Shown here: positions 49,505 to 58,632 of the stretch, in pieces
How the letters are laid out: each line of letters begins with the position of its first letter
Position numbering within the stretch: position 1 is the first letter of the stretch
NCBI RefSeq assembly: GCF_003963535.1
Contig: NZ_CP034539.1
Location: 310,001 to 374,000 of the forward strand
Source: Streptomyces cyaneochromogenes
GTDB taxonomy: Bacteria; Actinomycetota; Actinomycetes; Streptomycetales; Streptomycetaceae
DNA: 64,000 bases
Reading direction: 5' to 3'
Notes under the pieces: model-generated
Seen by the model: only the letters and a program-made list of their open reading frames with translations
Databases searched by the model: none
Told to the model about the DNA's origin: nothing
Position numbers and translations under genes: made by a program

Positions 49505-49990
49505 TCATTCTTCAGGCGTCACAACGAGCTCTTGACGCATGGTAGTTCTCATAGCCCGGAGGTTGTCCCAGACCTCGTACTGGGCCCGGGCTGCGGTCTC
49601 CATCGTTTCGCCTGGCTCGGGGGCGCCTCGTTCGAGGCGTTTCACCTGCCCGTACACCTTGTTCAGGGCTTGGTTGACGACACTCGCTTGCTTGAGTACT
49701 TCGTCAGGGGCGATCATCTGTGCTTCGGAGTATCGGCCACGGTGAGCGTCCTTTGCTGCTTCGAGTGCCTCTATATCCGAGTCCCCCACGCCGCGTTCCC
49801 TCATGACATGTAGGTGGTGGTTGAGTGCCGTGGTGAACTGGCGGGCATCTCGGTTGAGTTCCGCATAGCAGGTGCGTCGGAGCGAACGGTTCTCGCGGAT
49901 CTCCTCATGGCCGCGAACGAGTTCTATCTCCCGGCGCTTCGCGCGTTCGGAGCCGCGCTGCGTAAGTATCGATCCGCCCAGTGAGCCTTG
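49505..49990 (-). CDS. Helical hypothetical protein, 5' end probably lost
   Basis: About 160 codons: 'LGGSILTQRGSERAKRREIE', 'LVRGHEEIRENRSLRRTCYA', 'ELNRDARQFTTALNHHLHVM', 'VLKQASVVNQALNKVYGQVK' and 'RAMRTTMRQELVVTPEE'. 'GSILTQR' followed by a long basic coiled coil is typical of Streptomyces proteins that begin with an Ala/Leu-rich membrane helix. That helix is absent here because the frame upstream is DNA of the divergent amidohydrolase leader. No start with a ribosome site is seen. A terminator follows at 49436. Confidence 0.55.
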   Translation of the reverse strand, partial: QGSLGGSILTQRGSERAKRREIELVRGHEEIRENRSLRRTCYAELNRDARQFTTALNHHLHVMRERGVGDSDIEALEAAKDAHRGRYSEAQMIAPDEVLKQASVVNQALNKVYGQVKRLERGAPEPGETMETAARAQYEVWDNLRAMRTTMRQELVVTPEE

Positions 49991-50038
49991 CTCAACTTCA
50001 AGGCCGGGTTGGAGATCGGCTCGTGTAGCCTCCGGCGC

Positions 50039-51226
50039 ATGTCTTCCACGCTGGACCACGCGATGATCGACAAGATTGCGGCCGAGATCGACGATGAGCT
50101 GATCGGGATGCGCCGCGACATCCACCGGCATCCCGATCTTGCCGGTGCGGAGCGGCGCACATCAGCACTGGTCGCCGAGCGGCTTCGCGCCGCGGGTCTG
50201 GCCGTCGCAACCGGCGTGGGCGGCCATGGTGTGGTGGCGGTGCTCGACGGTGCGGGTGAGGGCCCGACCGTCGCCTACCGGGCCGACATGGACGCGGTCG
50301 ACGACGACGAACTGTTCGACTGTGCCTTCGCCTCGCAGGTCCCGGGGGCGGCCCACCTGTGCGGCCACGACCTGCACACGGCGATCGGGGTGGGTATCGC
50401 CTTGGTCCTCGCACGGCTGCGGAAGCAGCTGAACGGCCGGGTCGTCTTCGTCTTCCAGCCGGCCGAGGAGACGTGCGAGGGCGCCCGGGCGATGATCGAG
50501 GACGGGGTCCTGGAGCGGACCCCGCCGCGGGAGATCTACGCGCTGCACTGCGGCTCCAATCCAGTCGGCACGTTCGCGGTCGGGCCGGGTCAGCCGGGGC
50601 AAGACCGCTTCCGGATCGAGCTGGCGGCTCCGGGCGCGGCCGACGACGCCAAGCGGCTCGTCGCCATGATCGACGGATTGTCGACTGTCGGGCGCCCGCA
50701 GACGCCCGGACAGCTCCAGCAGTTCATGGACGACATGCAGAACCCGGACGGCCCGCTGGCGCGCTTTGTCTACGCCCTGTCTCATTCGAGCTCGGGCGAT
50801 GACGGCGCGCGCGTGCACGCCTATCTGCGGGCCTGGCCTGAGAGCCGGTACGCCGAGATCCGTGAGGAGGTGCGGCGCTGGATGGATGCGCTGCCCCGTG
50901 GGCGGGTGGAGTTCACCGAGCCTCCGTTGCCCGCCATGGTGTGCTCGCCGGAGCTCAACGCGGCGGCAGCCTCGTACCTGCGAGGCACCCTGGGTGCGGA
51001 CGCGGTCATGGTGTTGCACGCGGCGTATCCGTTCAACGGCGAGGACTTCGCGTACTTCCTGCACCAGGTGTCCGGAGCGATGTTCTACCTCGGCGTCGCC
51101 AACCCGGAAGCGGGCATCAACGGGGTCCCCCACTCCCCGGACTTCGCTGCCGACGAGCACGCGATCGGGATCGGGGTCCGCGCGATGGCGGGGTTCCTGT
51201 CACACCGTCTCGATGCCCTCGCCTGA
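50039..51226 (+). CDS. M20-family amidohydrolase/peptidase
   Basis: 395 residues with the M20 pattern: 'IGMRRDIHRHPDLAGAERRT', 'VAYRADMDAVDDDELFD', 'AAHLCGHDLHTAIGVGIALV' (Cys/His metal ligands), 'VFVFQPAEETCEGARAMIED' (Glu pair), 'REIYALHCGSNPVGTFAVGP' and 'GVPHSPDFAADEHAIG' (last His). The middle dimerisation domain is present but diverged. It probably removes an N-acyl group or cleaves a small peptide or amide. ATG 50039 is the best-supported start; a TTG at 49988 is possible. The gene is intact and apparently alone. Confidence 0.88.
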   Translation: MSSTLDHAMIDKIAAEIDDELIGMRRDIHRHPDLAGAERRTSALVAERLRAAGLAVATGVGGHGVVAVLDGAGEGPTVAYRADMDAVDDDELFDCAFASQVPGAAHLCGHDLHTAIGVGIALVLARLRKQLNGRVVFVFQPAEETCEGARAMIEDGVLERTPPREIYALHCGSNPVGTFAVGPGQPGQDRFRIELAAPGAADDAKRLVAMIDGLSTVGRPQTPGQLQQFMDDMQNPDGPLARFVYALSHSSSGDDGARVHAYLRAWPESRYAEIREEVRRWMDALPRGRVEFTEPPLPAMVCSPELNAAAASYLRGTLGADAVMVLHAAYPFNGEDFAYFLHQVSGAMFYLGVANPEAGINGVPHSPDFAADEHAIGIGVRAMAGFLSHRLDALA

Positions 51227-51229
51227 GCT

Positions 51230-51290
51230 GCATCCCGGTCGGCCGGGCAGCGTACCTCGCCAACATCCCGGTCGGCCGGGCAGCGCGCAA
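51230..51290 (+). repeat. Tandem 22-bp repeat after the amidohydrolase stop
   Basis: CATCCCGGTCGGCCGGGCAG occurs twice, 32 bp apart. Each unit contains CCCGG..CCGGG and can fold, so the pair may end transcription of the M20 gene. Confidence 0.45.
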
Positions 51291-51531
51291 TGTCCTCGCG
51301 TGTGCCCATCGCATTCCCCTCCTGGCCTGCACGTATGACAGGGCTCACCCGCGTCCGGCGGATGGGCCCTGACGCATCACACGCCCGTCTCGGCCCCGTC
51401 GGACACCGATGCCACCGGCAGCAGGTCACGAGTCCGAATGGACAGTACCGACGCGGCCGTCGGCCGCCGCACACGGCGTGCTGACCGCCTGGGCGAGGCC
51501 ACGTCGGCAAAGCTCACTCCCCGAACCGGCA

Positions 51532-51969
51532 ATGGAAACCAGGTCGTTCCGGGTGGGTGGGGTGCAGGGCGCCTCCCTCACCAGTGCGAGCAGCCACCTA
51601 CGTGTGGCAAGTCTCAACGACACAAGGGCACGCCAAGTCATCGCCGAGCCGGGTGACAGGGCCTATTGGACTTGGAGCGTCACCGCGACGGAGCCGGGCG
51701 CCTACGAACTCGTACTGGGCCTCACCACATACCAGGGAGACTCCAACCGAGCCCTGCACACACTCAACCCGCCCATCACGGTTCACCTCCAAGTGGAGAA
51801 CTCTTGGTCGAATCGCATCGCCTCGATGCGGGACTGGCTGATCGCCTTGGGCAGTGTCGCGGCAGCGCTTCTGGCCCTCTATGCGTTCCGCACACCCCTG
51901 ACCGAGCTCGCGCGGGCCCGCAGGGAGGCCCGGCATGAGCGGACCGGGGAGCGCGACGGGTACCTGTGA
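51532..51969 (+). CDS. Hypothetical membrane-anchored protein
   Basis: 145 residues from ATG 51532: METRSFRVGGVQGASLTSAS, 'RAYWTWSVTATEPGAYELVL', 'NPPITVHLQVENSWSNRIAS', then a membrane helix 'WLIALGSVAAALLALYAFRT' and a basic tail. The extracellular part looks like one beta-sandwich, as in Streptomyces proteins with several such domains before a C-terminal helix, so this may be a shortened copy. The frame is open upstream to 51409 without better starts. Confidence 0.55.
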   Translation: METRSFRVGGVQGASLTSASSHLRVASLNDTRARQVIAEPGDRAYWTWSVTATEPGAYELVLGLTTYQGDSNRALHTLNPPITVHLQVENSWSNRIASMRDWLIALGSVAAALLALYAFRTPLTELARARREARHERTGERDGYL

Positions 51970-52222
51970 GGCATGAGGTTGGGACGTGGGTCGGAGCACC
52001 CGATCCCTGGTGACTTGTCGCTGCGGCGCGAGCCGGATCCGGAACCGTCACACGATCTGCCGGACAGGGCCAAGCGCGGCTCCCTCGTCACCCGCTTGCG
52101 GCCGGGCAGTCCTGCTGGTGGTCGATGTCGCGGAACTGCTTCCGGCATGCGGACGGTGACAGTCCTCTGGTGACACGCCGGCACAGAGCCTCGGCGACAT
52201 GCCTGGCAGGTGGCGGTCTCAC

Positions 52223-52990
52223 CTACTCTCCGGCGCGGGCCACCAGCAGCGGCTGGAAGAAACCTGTCTCCTGCGGCATCCGCCACCCTGCGTCCACAAA
52301 GCCCGCGCCGGCCAGGAGGCCGGTCAGCCGGTCCCGGCCGAGCGCCCAGTAGGTGGTCCGGCGGACCCGGACGCGCCATTCTCCGTCTGCCGGGAGGAGC
52401 TGGAAGTGTTCCAGGTCGTAGTGCTCGCCGTCGTCGTGCCAGTGCCACAGCTGGAAGGTGACGGTCCGTTCCGCGTCATCGGCATGCCAGTGGACTTGCG
52501 GAGGCGTCGACGTGGGGCGCTCGCGCAGCAGTTCGTCGTAGGGCCGGGTGCTGAGCAGCAGCAGGCCGGCCGGGCGCAGCACGCGGCGCATCTCGATCAG
52601 GGCGGCGTGTACCTCCTGCTCCGTCAGAAGGTGGGGCAATGAGTTGTCGGCGCAGACGACTGTGTCGAACTGGCCGTGGGGGAACGGCAGGTGCCGCATG
52701 TCGGCGACGGCCGTGGGCAGCGTCAGCTTCCGGCGGGCGGCTTCACGGGCAGCGCGGGCGGCGGCGCGGGGGCTGAGGTCGGTCCCGGTCACATGGTGTC
52801 CGCGCAACGCCAGGCCGATGGCCTGTGTGCCGATGCCGCACGAGCAGTCGAGCACCACTGCGCTGTCCTTGCCGATCAGAGCGTCCAGGGCGTCCCCCTG
52901 CCGGCGGATGCTCGCCTCCCAGTCCGCGTAGATCAGGTGGTAGTCGTCGGCCAGTTCGTCGTAGAAGCGCGCCACCGATGTCTCGAGCAT
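52223..52990 (-). CDS. SAM-dependent methyltransferase (class I)
   Basis: 255 residues: 'MLETSVARFYDELADDYHLI', motif I 'VVLDCSCGIGTQAIGLALRG', 'VTGTDLSPRAAARAAREAA', 'VADMRHLPFPHGQFDTVVCA', 'EMRRVLRPAGLLLLSTRPYD'. The glycine loop is CSCGIGT, which fits the family's [DE].G.G.G with Cys at the first position. The opening 'VARFYD.LA..YHL.Y.DW' marks the class often annotated as small-molecule methyltransferases (glycine/sarcosine type). The substrate is unknown. It stands alone. Confidence 0.88.
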   Translation of the reverse strand: MLETSVARFYDELADDYHLIYADWEASIRRQGDALDALIGKDSAVVLDCSCGIGTQAIGLALRGHHVTGTDLSPRAAARAAREAARRKLTLPTAVADMRHLPFPHGQFDTVVCADNSLPHLLTEQEVHAALIEMRRVLRPAGLLLLSTRPYDELLRERPTSTPPQVHWHADDAERTVTFQLWHWHDDGEHYDLEHFQLLPADGEWRVRVRRTTYWALGRDRLTGLLAGAGFVDAGWRMPQETGFFQPLLVARAGE

Positions 52991-53340
52991 GGCGGGAGGC
53001 TACCGTTGCCCGACTCTCAGGCGGCACCTCCAGGCTCGCCCCGTATTCGCCGTGACCGCGTCTACTGGCACGACGGTGCGGTTGTCCCTCGGATTCCGGC
53101 TCAGTTTCGTGGGCGGCCGCTCTGCGCCGGCGCGGCGCCACGCATCAGGCGTACAGGGCTACGGAATTCGTGACGTGGATGTCGCCCGGCTCTCCCTGTG
53201 CAAGACCCGCGGCCTGCATGTGCTCGGCCACTGCAGCGGCACCGCGCCCGTCCCGCGCGCAGGCTGGTGGCCATTGCGCGGGACGGACGCGGTCGTGCCG
53301 GGAGGTGCTGACCACGGCCGGCGTGGATGTGTGGTTGTCG
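52991..53340. other. Gap without a supported gene
   Basis: Mixed GC-rich sequence between two minus-strand genes. I see no start with a ribosome site, no strong hairpin and no family motif. Confidence 0.5.
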
Positions 53341-54177
53341 TCAGTTGACTGGTGGTGTCTTCAGCGCCTTCTCGCGGTCCAAGGCAGCGGCCTCTCGTAC
53401 GGCGTCGGCGATGGCCGGGAAGTCCTTCTTGAGGATCGCGCCGTGGTTGCCGTCTACCTTCGCGCTGATCCGGATGCTGGGGTTGCGGGCGGTCACCGCA
53501 TTGAGGCCGGCGCGGATCCGTTCCTGCTCGTCGCCGCGGCTTCCGAACGACGTTCCCGAGGCGACCACGTACCGCACCGGGACGGTGATGTTGTCCAGTA
53601 CGGGGCCCAGCTCGCTCTCTCGGGAGAGCCTGCCGAGCTCGATGTTGCTGTCGGCCTGCTGTTCGGCGGTCATCCGCGGGGCCAGGCCCGTCGGGCGCAG
53701 CAGCGGCATGAACCAGCTCAGGCGCTTGAACAGCGTACGGATCCTTTGTTCCATGGCCTCGTCCAGCCAGTCGTAGGGGAACGCGCCGTCGACCAGGACC
53801 GCGCCCACCGTACGGTCCGGGTTGCGGTTGGCCCAGTGTGCGGCGACGACCGCGCCGTAGGACCAGCCGACCAGCAGGGCCCGGTCCACGTTCCTGGCCG
53901 CGAGAACGGCATCGACGTCCCGGACGGCTGCTTCGAAGGTGTAGTCGGCCGAGCGCTTTGATTTGCCGCGGGCGCGTTCGTCATAGGTGATGTGCCGCCA
54001 TTGCGTCCCGAGTTCGGCGGTGACTCGCCGCCAGTAGCCCTGGGTGGCGAACTGGCCGTTGAGGTAGAGGACGGGGATGCCGGGGCCGCCAGTGTCGGTG
54101 ACGGCCAGGGCCGTGTCGTCGACCGGCACCATGCCGGTCCATTTCGAACTGGTCGAGGAAGTGCTGTTCTTCGTCAT
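53341..54177 (-). CDS. Alpha/beta hydrolase
   Basis: 278 residues: oxyanion region 'VLYLNGQFATQGYWRRVTAE', 'HITYDERARGKSKRS', nucleophile elbow 'ALLVGWSYGAVVAAHWANRN' (Ser in GWSYG), and 'VDGNHGAILKKDFPAIADAV' with the catalytic His. It is close to the haloalkane-dehalogenase/epoxide-hydrolase-like group. The substrate is unknown. It lies downstream of the DUF4097 gene on the same strand with about 165 bp between them. Confidence 0.88.
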   Translation of the reverse strand: MTKNSTSSTSSKWTGMVPVDDTALAVTDTGGPGIPVLYLNGQFATQGYWRRVTAELGTQWRHITYDERARGKSKRSADYTFEAAVRDVDAVLAARNVDRALLVGWSYGAVVAAHWANRNPDRTVGAVLVDGAFPYDWLDEAMEQRIRTLFKRLSWFMPLLRPTGLAPRMTAEQQADSNIELGRLSRESELGPVLDNITVPVRYVVASGTSFGSRGDEQERIRAGLNAVTARNPSIRISAKVDGNHGAILKKDFPAIADAVREAAALDREKALKTPPVN

Positions 54178-54342
54178 GGTTTTCCCTTGGTCGCGTGTGG
54201 CGTCTTGTTTGACTTCTGCGGGCTATTGCTATGGGGGAGGCTCGCAGGCCCCTCGAGGACGGGCGGCCGGGTCCTGGGCGGCGGCCGGGAGGAATTCGGT
54301 CGCGGGTGGACCCGGCCAGTTGGTCCTGGTTGTCGTGCTCTT

Positions 54343-55008
54343 TCAGAGGCTGCGGGCGGTGATGTCGCCGTGGGAGGTGGTGGCGCGGATGTCGAGTTCG
54401 GCCGCGCCGTCGTTCTTGAGGGCGTTGCTGATGCGGCCGTGGTCGGTGCCGGCGTCCAGGGTGGCCGAGACGCCCGCGGCGGCGGTGACCGAGATGTCGC
54501 CGGACTGGGTGCGCAGCACGACCGTGCCGCGTGCTGCTTCGGTGATCCGGATGTCGCCCCTTGTGGTGGTGATCTGGGCAGGGCCGCTGAGTCGTCCGAC
54601 CTCGATGTCGCCGTCGATCGCGGTGAGGCGCAGGCTCGCGGCCTCGTCGATCTTGATCTGGCGGTAGGCGCCGTCGAAGGTGACGTCGCCGAGGCGTCCG
54701 ACACTGCGGAGTTCGGCGCTGGCGGCCTTGGCCTCGACATGGGAACCGGCGGGCAGTTGGACGGTGACCTCCACGGACCCGGAGGGGCCGAAGAGCCGGC
54801 TGTCGAGTGCCTCGGCCGTGATCCGCAGGACGCCGTCGGCGTAGGCGACTTCAGTCTGCTCGGCGGTCTTGGTGTCGCGGCTCTTGGCAGGGTTGAAGGG
54901 CCGGACCTCGACTGCTGTGTCGGCGCGGTCCGCGGCGATGAACTGGATACGTCCGGCGGGGATGTCCAGGACGGCGGAGATCGGGGCGGGGGTGTCGAAC
55001 TTCTGCAT
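54343..55008 (-). CDS. DUF4097 family protein
   Basis: 221 residues made of short beta-strand repeats: 'VEVTVQLPAGSHVEAKAASA', 'LRLTAIDGDIEVGRLSGPAQ', 'ITTTRGDIRITEAARGTVVL', 'RTQSGDISVTAAAGVSATLD'. 'GDI.V' repeats define the DUF4097 beta-helix, usually cytoplasmic or envelope-associated in Actinobacteria and of unknown role, and commonly next to a regulator. The upstream region has palindromes at 55079 and 55138 but only a very short divergent ORF. Confidence 0.88.
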   Translation of the reverse strand: MQKFDTPAPISAVLDIPAGRIQFIAADRADTAVEVRPFNPAKSRDTKTAEQTEVAYADGVLRITAEALDSRLFGPSGSVEVTVQLPAGSHVEAKAASAELRSVGRLGDVTFDGAYRQIKIDEAASLRLTAIDGDIEVGRLSGPAQITTTRGDIRITEAARGTVVLRTQSGDISVTAAAGVSATLDAGTDHGRISNALKNDGAAELDIRATTSHGDITARSL

Positions 55009-55078
55009 CGCGTTCTCCAGTACTTGTTAGTTGCTTCCCACTTCGTTTCTGACATCGGAAACGCTACGTTGCTTTCCA

Positions 55079-55149
55079 TGTTGCGACAACACTCTTGTTG
55101 CGCAGAACTGACATTTACGCAGGTAGATGGCGTTAAACTGTTGCAACAG
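55079..55149. promoter_or_regulatory. Palindromes in the DUF4097 divergent promoter
   Basis: TGTTGCGACAACA (55079-55091) and CTGTTGCAACAG (55138-55149) are perfect dyads sharing TGTTG..CAACA, 59 bp apart in an AT-richer stretch. They are probably sites for one repressor. No intact regulator gene remains beside them. Confidence 0.6.
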
Positions 55150-55209
55150 CATTGGAGATAACGCAACGACTATCCGCAGTAGCGTTGCAATGGAAAGGAA
55201 GTGAACGCT

Positions 55210-55356
55210 ATGGCGGCGTCAGGGACCGCCGTGCAGGACATCCGAGGAGAGCGCCCCGAGGAGACCGCTCCGCCGGGAGGTGCCCCCCTGACCCCAACCC
55301 CCGGCGACAGCGCAGGCACTGGCCCCCACGCTCCCCGGGGGCTTGCGCACGGCTGA
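55210..55356 (+). CDS. Short ORF divergent from DUF4097, possibly a truncated regulator
   Basis: 48 residues: MAASGTAVQDIRGERPEETA, 'PPGGAPLTPTPGDSAGTGPH'. GGAAAGGAAG precedes the ATG, an excellent ribosome site. The product is disordered-looking and stops early. The place and leader suggest the start of a regulator gene that lost its body. The sequence 55357-55709 that follows has nothing recognisable. Confidence 0.4.
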   Translation: MAASGTAVQDIRGERPEETAPPGGAPLTPTPGDSAGTGPHAPRGLAHG

Positions 55357-55709
55357 AAGAAGGCACGTTCAACTCTCAAGCGAGTTTGGGGCACGAGCCG
55401 CAAGCGGGCGGTGCGGTACTGGATGGCCGTCGCGCCCTTCCCGGTGCGACTGGCGAGCCTGCTGGAGGGGTGCACGCGGACGGCGGGCAGGCGTGCGCTT
55501 CCACGCGCTCGAAGTCGCTGCTTCCGACCGCCGACCGTTTCCTGAGGGTGTCCCGGCCGTCCGGCCGATCGCAGCCACTCATGAAACGTGATCGCAGCAG
55601 GTGAACTCCACCACCCTGGGCGCCGTTTCGCAGGCGGCCGCAGGTGAACCGCCGCCGCCCGGGCCCGCTATTGATGCCGGATGCCGCTACGCGGGGTTGC
55701 CCGCCCGGC

Positions 55710-56192
55710 TCAGGAGGTCCGGGTGTGGTGGTCCAGCAGGCGAGTGAGCAACTGCACGAGCTGGTCGCGTTCGGCGGGGCTCAGCGGCGCAAGCAGTTCC
55801 TCGTGGAGGTCGTCGAGGACCTTGTCGAGGCGGCGTAGGTGGCGGCGACCTCGGGGCGAGATGGTGATGACGTTGCGGCGCCGGTCGCCGGGATCCGGCG
55901 CCCGCTCGACGAGGTCGCGCTCGGCCAGTTCGTTGAGCACGGCGACCATGTCGCTGCGGTAGATGCCGGAGCGCCTGCTCAGCTCCGCCTGGCTGCCGGG
56001 CCCGTACTCCTGCAGCGAGGCGAGTACGGCGTAGTGCCACTGGCGGGCGTCGGCCCGGGCCAGCCCCTCGCTGATCAGCCGGTCCGACCGCATGGCCAGT
56101 TGCGACAACAGCCGGCTCGCGCGCCGACGCAGCCTGCCGGGTGTCCTGGGTACGCCGGCGTCGGGCCCGTCCGCGGCCTCGGCTCTGATCAT
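55710..56192 (-). CDS. MarR-family regulator
   Basis: 160 residues: 'SDRLISEGLARADARQWHYA', 'VLASLQEYGPGSQAELSRRS', 'GIYRSDMVAVLNELAERDLV', 'ERAPDPGDRRRNVITISPRG', the MarR winged helix with its basic wing, then the dimer helix. It is divergent from the dienelactone-hydrolase-like gene; two identical-arm operators lie between them, so it almost certainly represses both. ATG 56190-56192 is preferred to an ATG three codons upstream. Confidence 0.92.
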   Translation of the reverse strand: MIRAEAADGPDAGVPRTPGRLRRRASRLLSQLAMRSDRLISEGLARADARQWHYAVLASLQEYGPGSQAELSRRSGIYRSDMVAVLNELAERDLVERAPDPGDRRRNVITISPRGRRHLRRLDKVLDDLHEELLAPLSPAERDQLVQLLTRLLDHHTRTS

Positions 56193-56211
56193 GCCACCCA
56201 CTCTACCGTTG

Positions 56212-56228
56212 CGTTAGTCCGACTAACG
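56212..56228. promoter_or_regulatory. MarR operator 1
   Basis: CGTTAGTCCGACTAACG: a perfect 7-bp dyad with a 3-bp centre, 20 bp upstream of the marR start. It has the same arms as operator 2. Confidence 0.8.
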
Positions 56229-56252
56229 ATGTACGTTCACTCGCGCCGAAAA

Positions 56253-56269
56253 CGTTAGTGCCACTAACG
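56253..56269. promoter_or_regulatory. MarR operator 2
   Basis: CGTTAGTGCCACTAACG, with the same arms as operator 1 and 41 bp further on, about four helical turns. It lies 42 bp before the hydrolase start. Confidence 0.8.
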
Positions 56270-56310
56270 CAACTTGAGTGAACCCGAGTAGACCCACAGG
56301 AAGGAAGATC

Positions 56311-57045
56311 TTGCCCACCAAGTCAGTACGGATTCCCACCGCGGACGGTCACGCCGACGCGTTCGCCGCCTTCCCCGACGGTGGCGGGCGCCACCCGGGG
56401 GTGCTGATGTACGCGGACGGCTTCGGCATCCGGCCCGTACTGCGGGAGATGGCCCGCGAACTCGCCGGGCACGGGTACTACGTGCTCGTCCCCAACTTCT
56501 TCTACCGGCATGGCCCAGCACCGGTGATCGAACTTCCCGAGCACATCGGCGAAGAGGTCCGGCCCGCGGTCTTCGCCCAGCTGATGCCCTTGATCGAGGC
56601 GCACACCTCCGAACGTGTCCTGATCGACGCCGACGCCTACCTCCGGTTCCTCACCAGCCGGCCCGAGGTCGGTGCCGGACCGGTCGCGGTGACCGGCTAC
56701 TGCATAGGCGGCCTCCTGGCGATGCGCACCGCCGTGGCCCACCCCGGCCAGGTGGCCGCCCTCGCCGCATTCCACGGCCCTGTGGGCGCGGACGGGCCCG
56801 ACTCCCTCGCCCAGATCACCGCCCAGGTCCACTTCGGCCACGCCGCAAGCGACCTGACGCCGGAGGCATTGGGCGAGCTCAACCGGGCTCTGGACAGTGC
56901 GGGCGTCGACTACAGCAGCGAGATCTACCCCGGCACCGTCCACGGCTTCACCATGTCCGACACCGACGCCTTCAACCCCGCCGCACTGCAGCGCCATTGG
57001 GACAGCCTCCTCCCTCTCCTCGATCGCACCCTGACCAACCCCTGA
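56311..57045 (+). CDS. Dienelactone-hydrolase family protein
   Basis: 244 residues. Catalytic triad of the DLH family: C131 in TGYCIGG, D181 in 'HAASDLTPE' and H211 in 'YPGTVHGFTM'. N-terminal 'PTADGHADAFAAFPDGGGRH' and 'ADGFGIRPVLREMARELAGH' also fit. The protein probably cleaves lactones or small esters. The start is a TTG at 56311 preceded by AGGAAGGAAG; a GTG at 56278 has no such site and lies close to operator 2. It is regulated by the divergent MarR gene. Confidence 0.9.
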   Translation: MPTKSVRIPTADGHADAFAAFPDGGGRHPGVLMYADGFGIRPVLREMARELAGHGYYVLVPNFFYRHGPAPVIELPEHIGEEVRPAVFAQLMPLIEAHTSERVLIDADAYLRFLTSRPEVGAGPVAVTGYCIGGLLAMRTAVAHPGQVAALAAFHGPVGADGPDSLAQITAQVHFGHAASDLTPEALGELNRALDSAGVDYSSEIYPGTVHGFTMSDTDAFNPAALQRHWDSLLPLLDRTLTNP

Positions 57046-57255
57046 CACCCGGGCCGCCGAGCCACACCCAAGCGCGCGGCCCCACAGGCAAGCCGCAGCT
57101 GCACGCCGGCCGCAGCGCGGACGCGTCGGCCGGGACCTGGTGACGGTGGTCGGCTGAACACCTCCCGGCCACAAGAGGAGTCGCTCGATCGCTCGCCCGG
57201 GGGGTGCAGTGGCTGGGCGTCAATGACTGGCACGGTACTGGCCGGTGCTCCTCGC

Positions 57256-58632
57256 TCACGGGGTGGCCGGTGCGTGTTCGCGGTTCCCGGTGAAGGTGCT
57301 GTGCCGGTGGAAGGAGTACGCCTTGGCGGCTGCCTGGATGATGTTGGCAAGGGTGAGAGCCGTCCACAGGGCGGCAAGGCCCCCGGCCGCGGCGACCGGG
57401 GCGGCGAGGGCGGCCAGGGCTCCGTAAGCGATGAAGGTCGACACGAAACTCGGCACCGTGCGCTTGAGGCCGATCAGGCCGAACCCGACGACCGCCTGCA
57501 GCGCGTCGGTGACGACCACGGCCGCCACCAGCGGCAGCAGGTCCGTGACCTGCCCCCGTACAACGGCATCCCCGGTGAACAGCGCACCGACCCACGGACC
57601 CAGAGCGATCAACGCCGCCACGATGAGCCCCACCACGGCCAGCGCCAGCCACGTCCCCTCCCGAACACTGCGCCGGATGCTTACGCTGTCGCGCTTGTGC
57701 GCATAGCCGGCCACCAGCGGGACAGTGGCCTGGCCGACCGCCACCGCAGCCGTGAAGACAAGGTTGACCAGCGAGATCCCGACACTGTGCACCGCAGCGC
57801 TGTCCGTCCCGATCCGCGCCGCGGCGAAGGTCAGCACGCCCAGGACAGCGAACTTGACCAAGACCGTGCCGGCCAGCGGAATCCCCACCGCGCCCAGCTG
57901 CCACACCTGCCTCACATCCGGCCTGCCCGGCCACAAGGAACGGCCCGCCAGCACGGTGGAGCGGCCGAGGGCCACCTGGCTGACGCAGGCGCTGATCACA
58001 CTGGAGGCGAGCATCGCCACACCCGCCCCGGCCAGGCCGTAACCCGGCAGCGGGCCTGGGCCGCCCACCAGCAGGATCGACAGCGCGGCGGAGGCGGCGG
58101 TGCCGAGCAGCCCGGCCCGCATCACCAGCTTCGAGTGGCCCAGCGCGACCAGGACGGACGTGGCCGACGAGCCGACCGCGACAGCGAGCACACTGCCGGC
58201 CAGCAACAACGGGAAGACCCCCAGCTCGTCCAGAGCGGCGCCCGGAACCCCGGCCACCCGGCCGATCACGGGTACCGACGCAACCGCCGCCGCGGCCACG
58301 GCACCCACGGTGATCGCGAGCCACATCCCGCCGCGCACCACCGGCAGCAGGCCGTCAGGATCGTCGCTGCGCGGCGCGACGAACGGCATCACCCCGCGCA
58401 GCGCACCCGCCACCATGGCCGCGGCCGGGCTGAACACCGCCATGGTCACCGCGAACGCGGCGAGCACAGTGGTGGCGTGATTGCCCAGCAGCGCGGTATC
58501 AACCAGCGCTCCTGCCGACGCGGCGATCATCGTCAGATACAGCGGGAACGCCGCTGCCGCTATCGCCCTCCATGTACTGCCTCTGCCCCCGGCCCGTCCG
58601 CTCCCCTTGCCGATCATGAGTCCGATCATCAC
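57256..58632 (-). CDS. MATE-family efflux transporter
   Basis: 458 residues with about twelve membrane helices in two halves: 'AIAAAAFPLYLTMIAASAGA', 'LVDTALLGNHATTVLAAFAV', 'LGAVGIPLAGTVLVKFAVLG', 'AAVHSVGISLVNLVFTAAVA' and 'VPLVAGYAHKRDS'. The two-fold pattern with 'D.A.LG' in helix 1-2 is typical of MATE antiporters, which export drugs or metabolites with Na+ or H+. No co-transcribed gene is obvious. The C-terminal tail is short and basic. Start uncertain within the first few Met residues. Confidence 0.85.
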   Translation of the reverse strand: MMIGLMIGKGSGRAGGRGSTWRAIAAAAFPLYLTMIAASAGALVDTALLGNHATTVLAAFAVTMAVFSPAAAMVAGALRGVMPFVAPRSDDPDGLLPVVRGGMWLAITVGAVAAAAVASVPVIGRVAGVPGAALDELGVFPLLLAGSVLAVAVGSSATSVLVALGHSKLVMRAGLLGTAASAALSILLVGGPGPLPGYGLAGAGVAMLASSVISACVSQVALGRSTVLAGRSLWPGRPDVRQVWQLGAVGIPLAGTVLVKFAVLGVLTFAAARIGTDSAAVHSVGISLVNLVFTAAVAVGQATVPLVAGYAHKRDSVSIRRSVREGTWLALAVVGLIVAALIALGPWVGALFTGDAVVRGQVTDLLPLVAAVVVTDALQAVVGFGLIGLKRTVPSFVSTFIAYGALAALAAPVAAAGGLAALWTALTLANIIQAAAKAYSFHRHSTFTGNREHAPATP

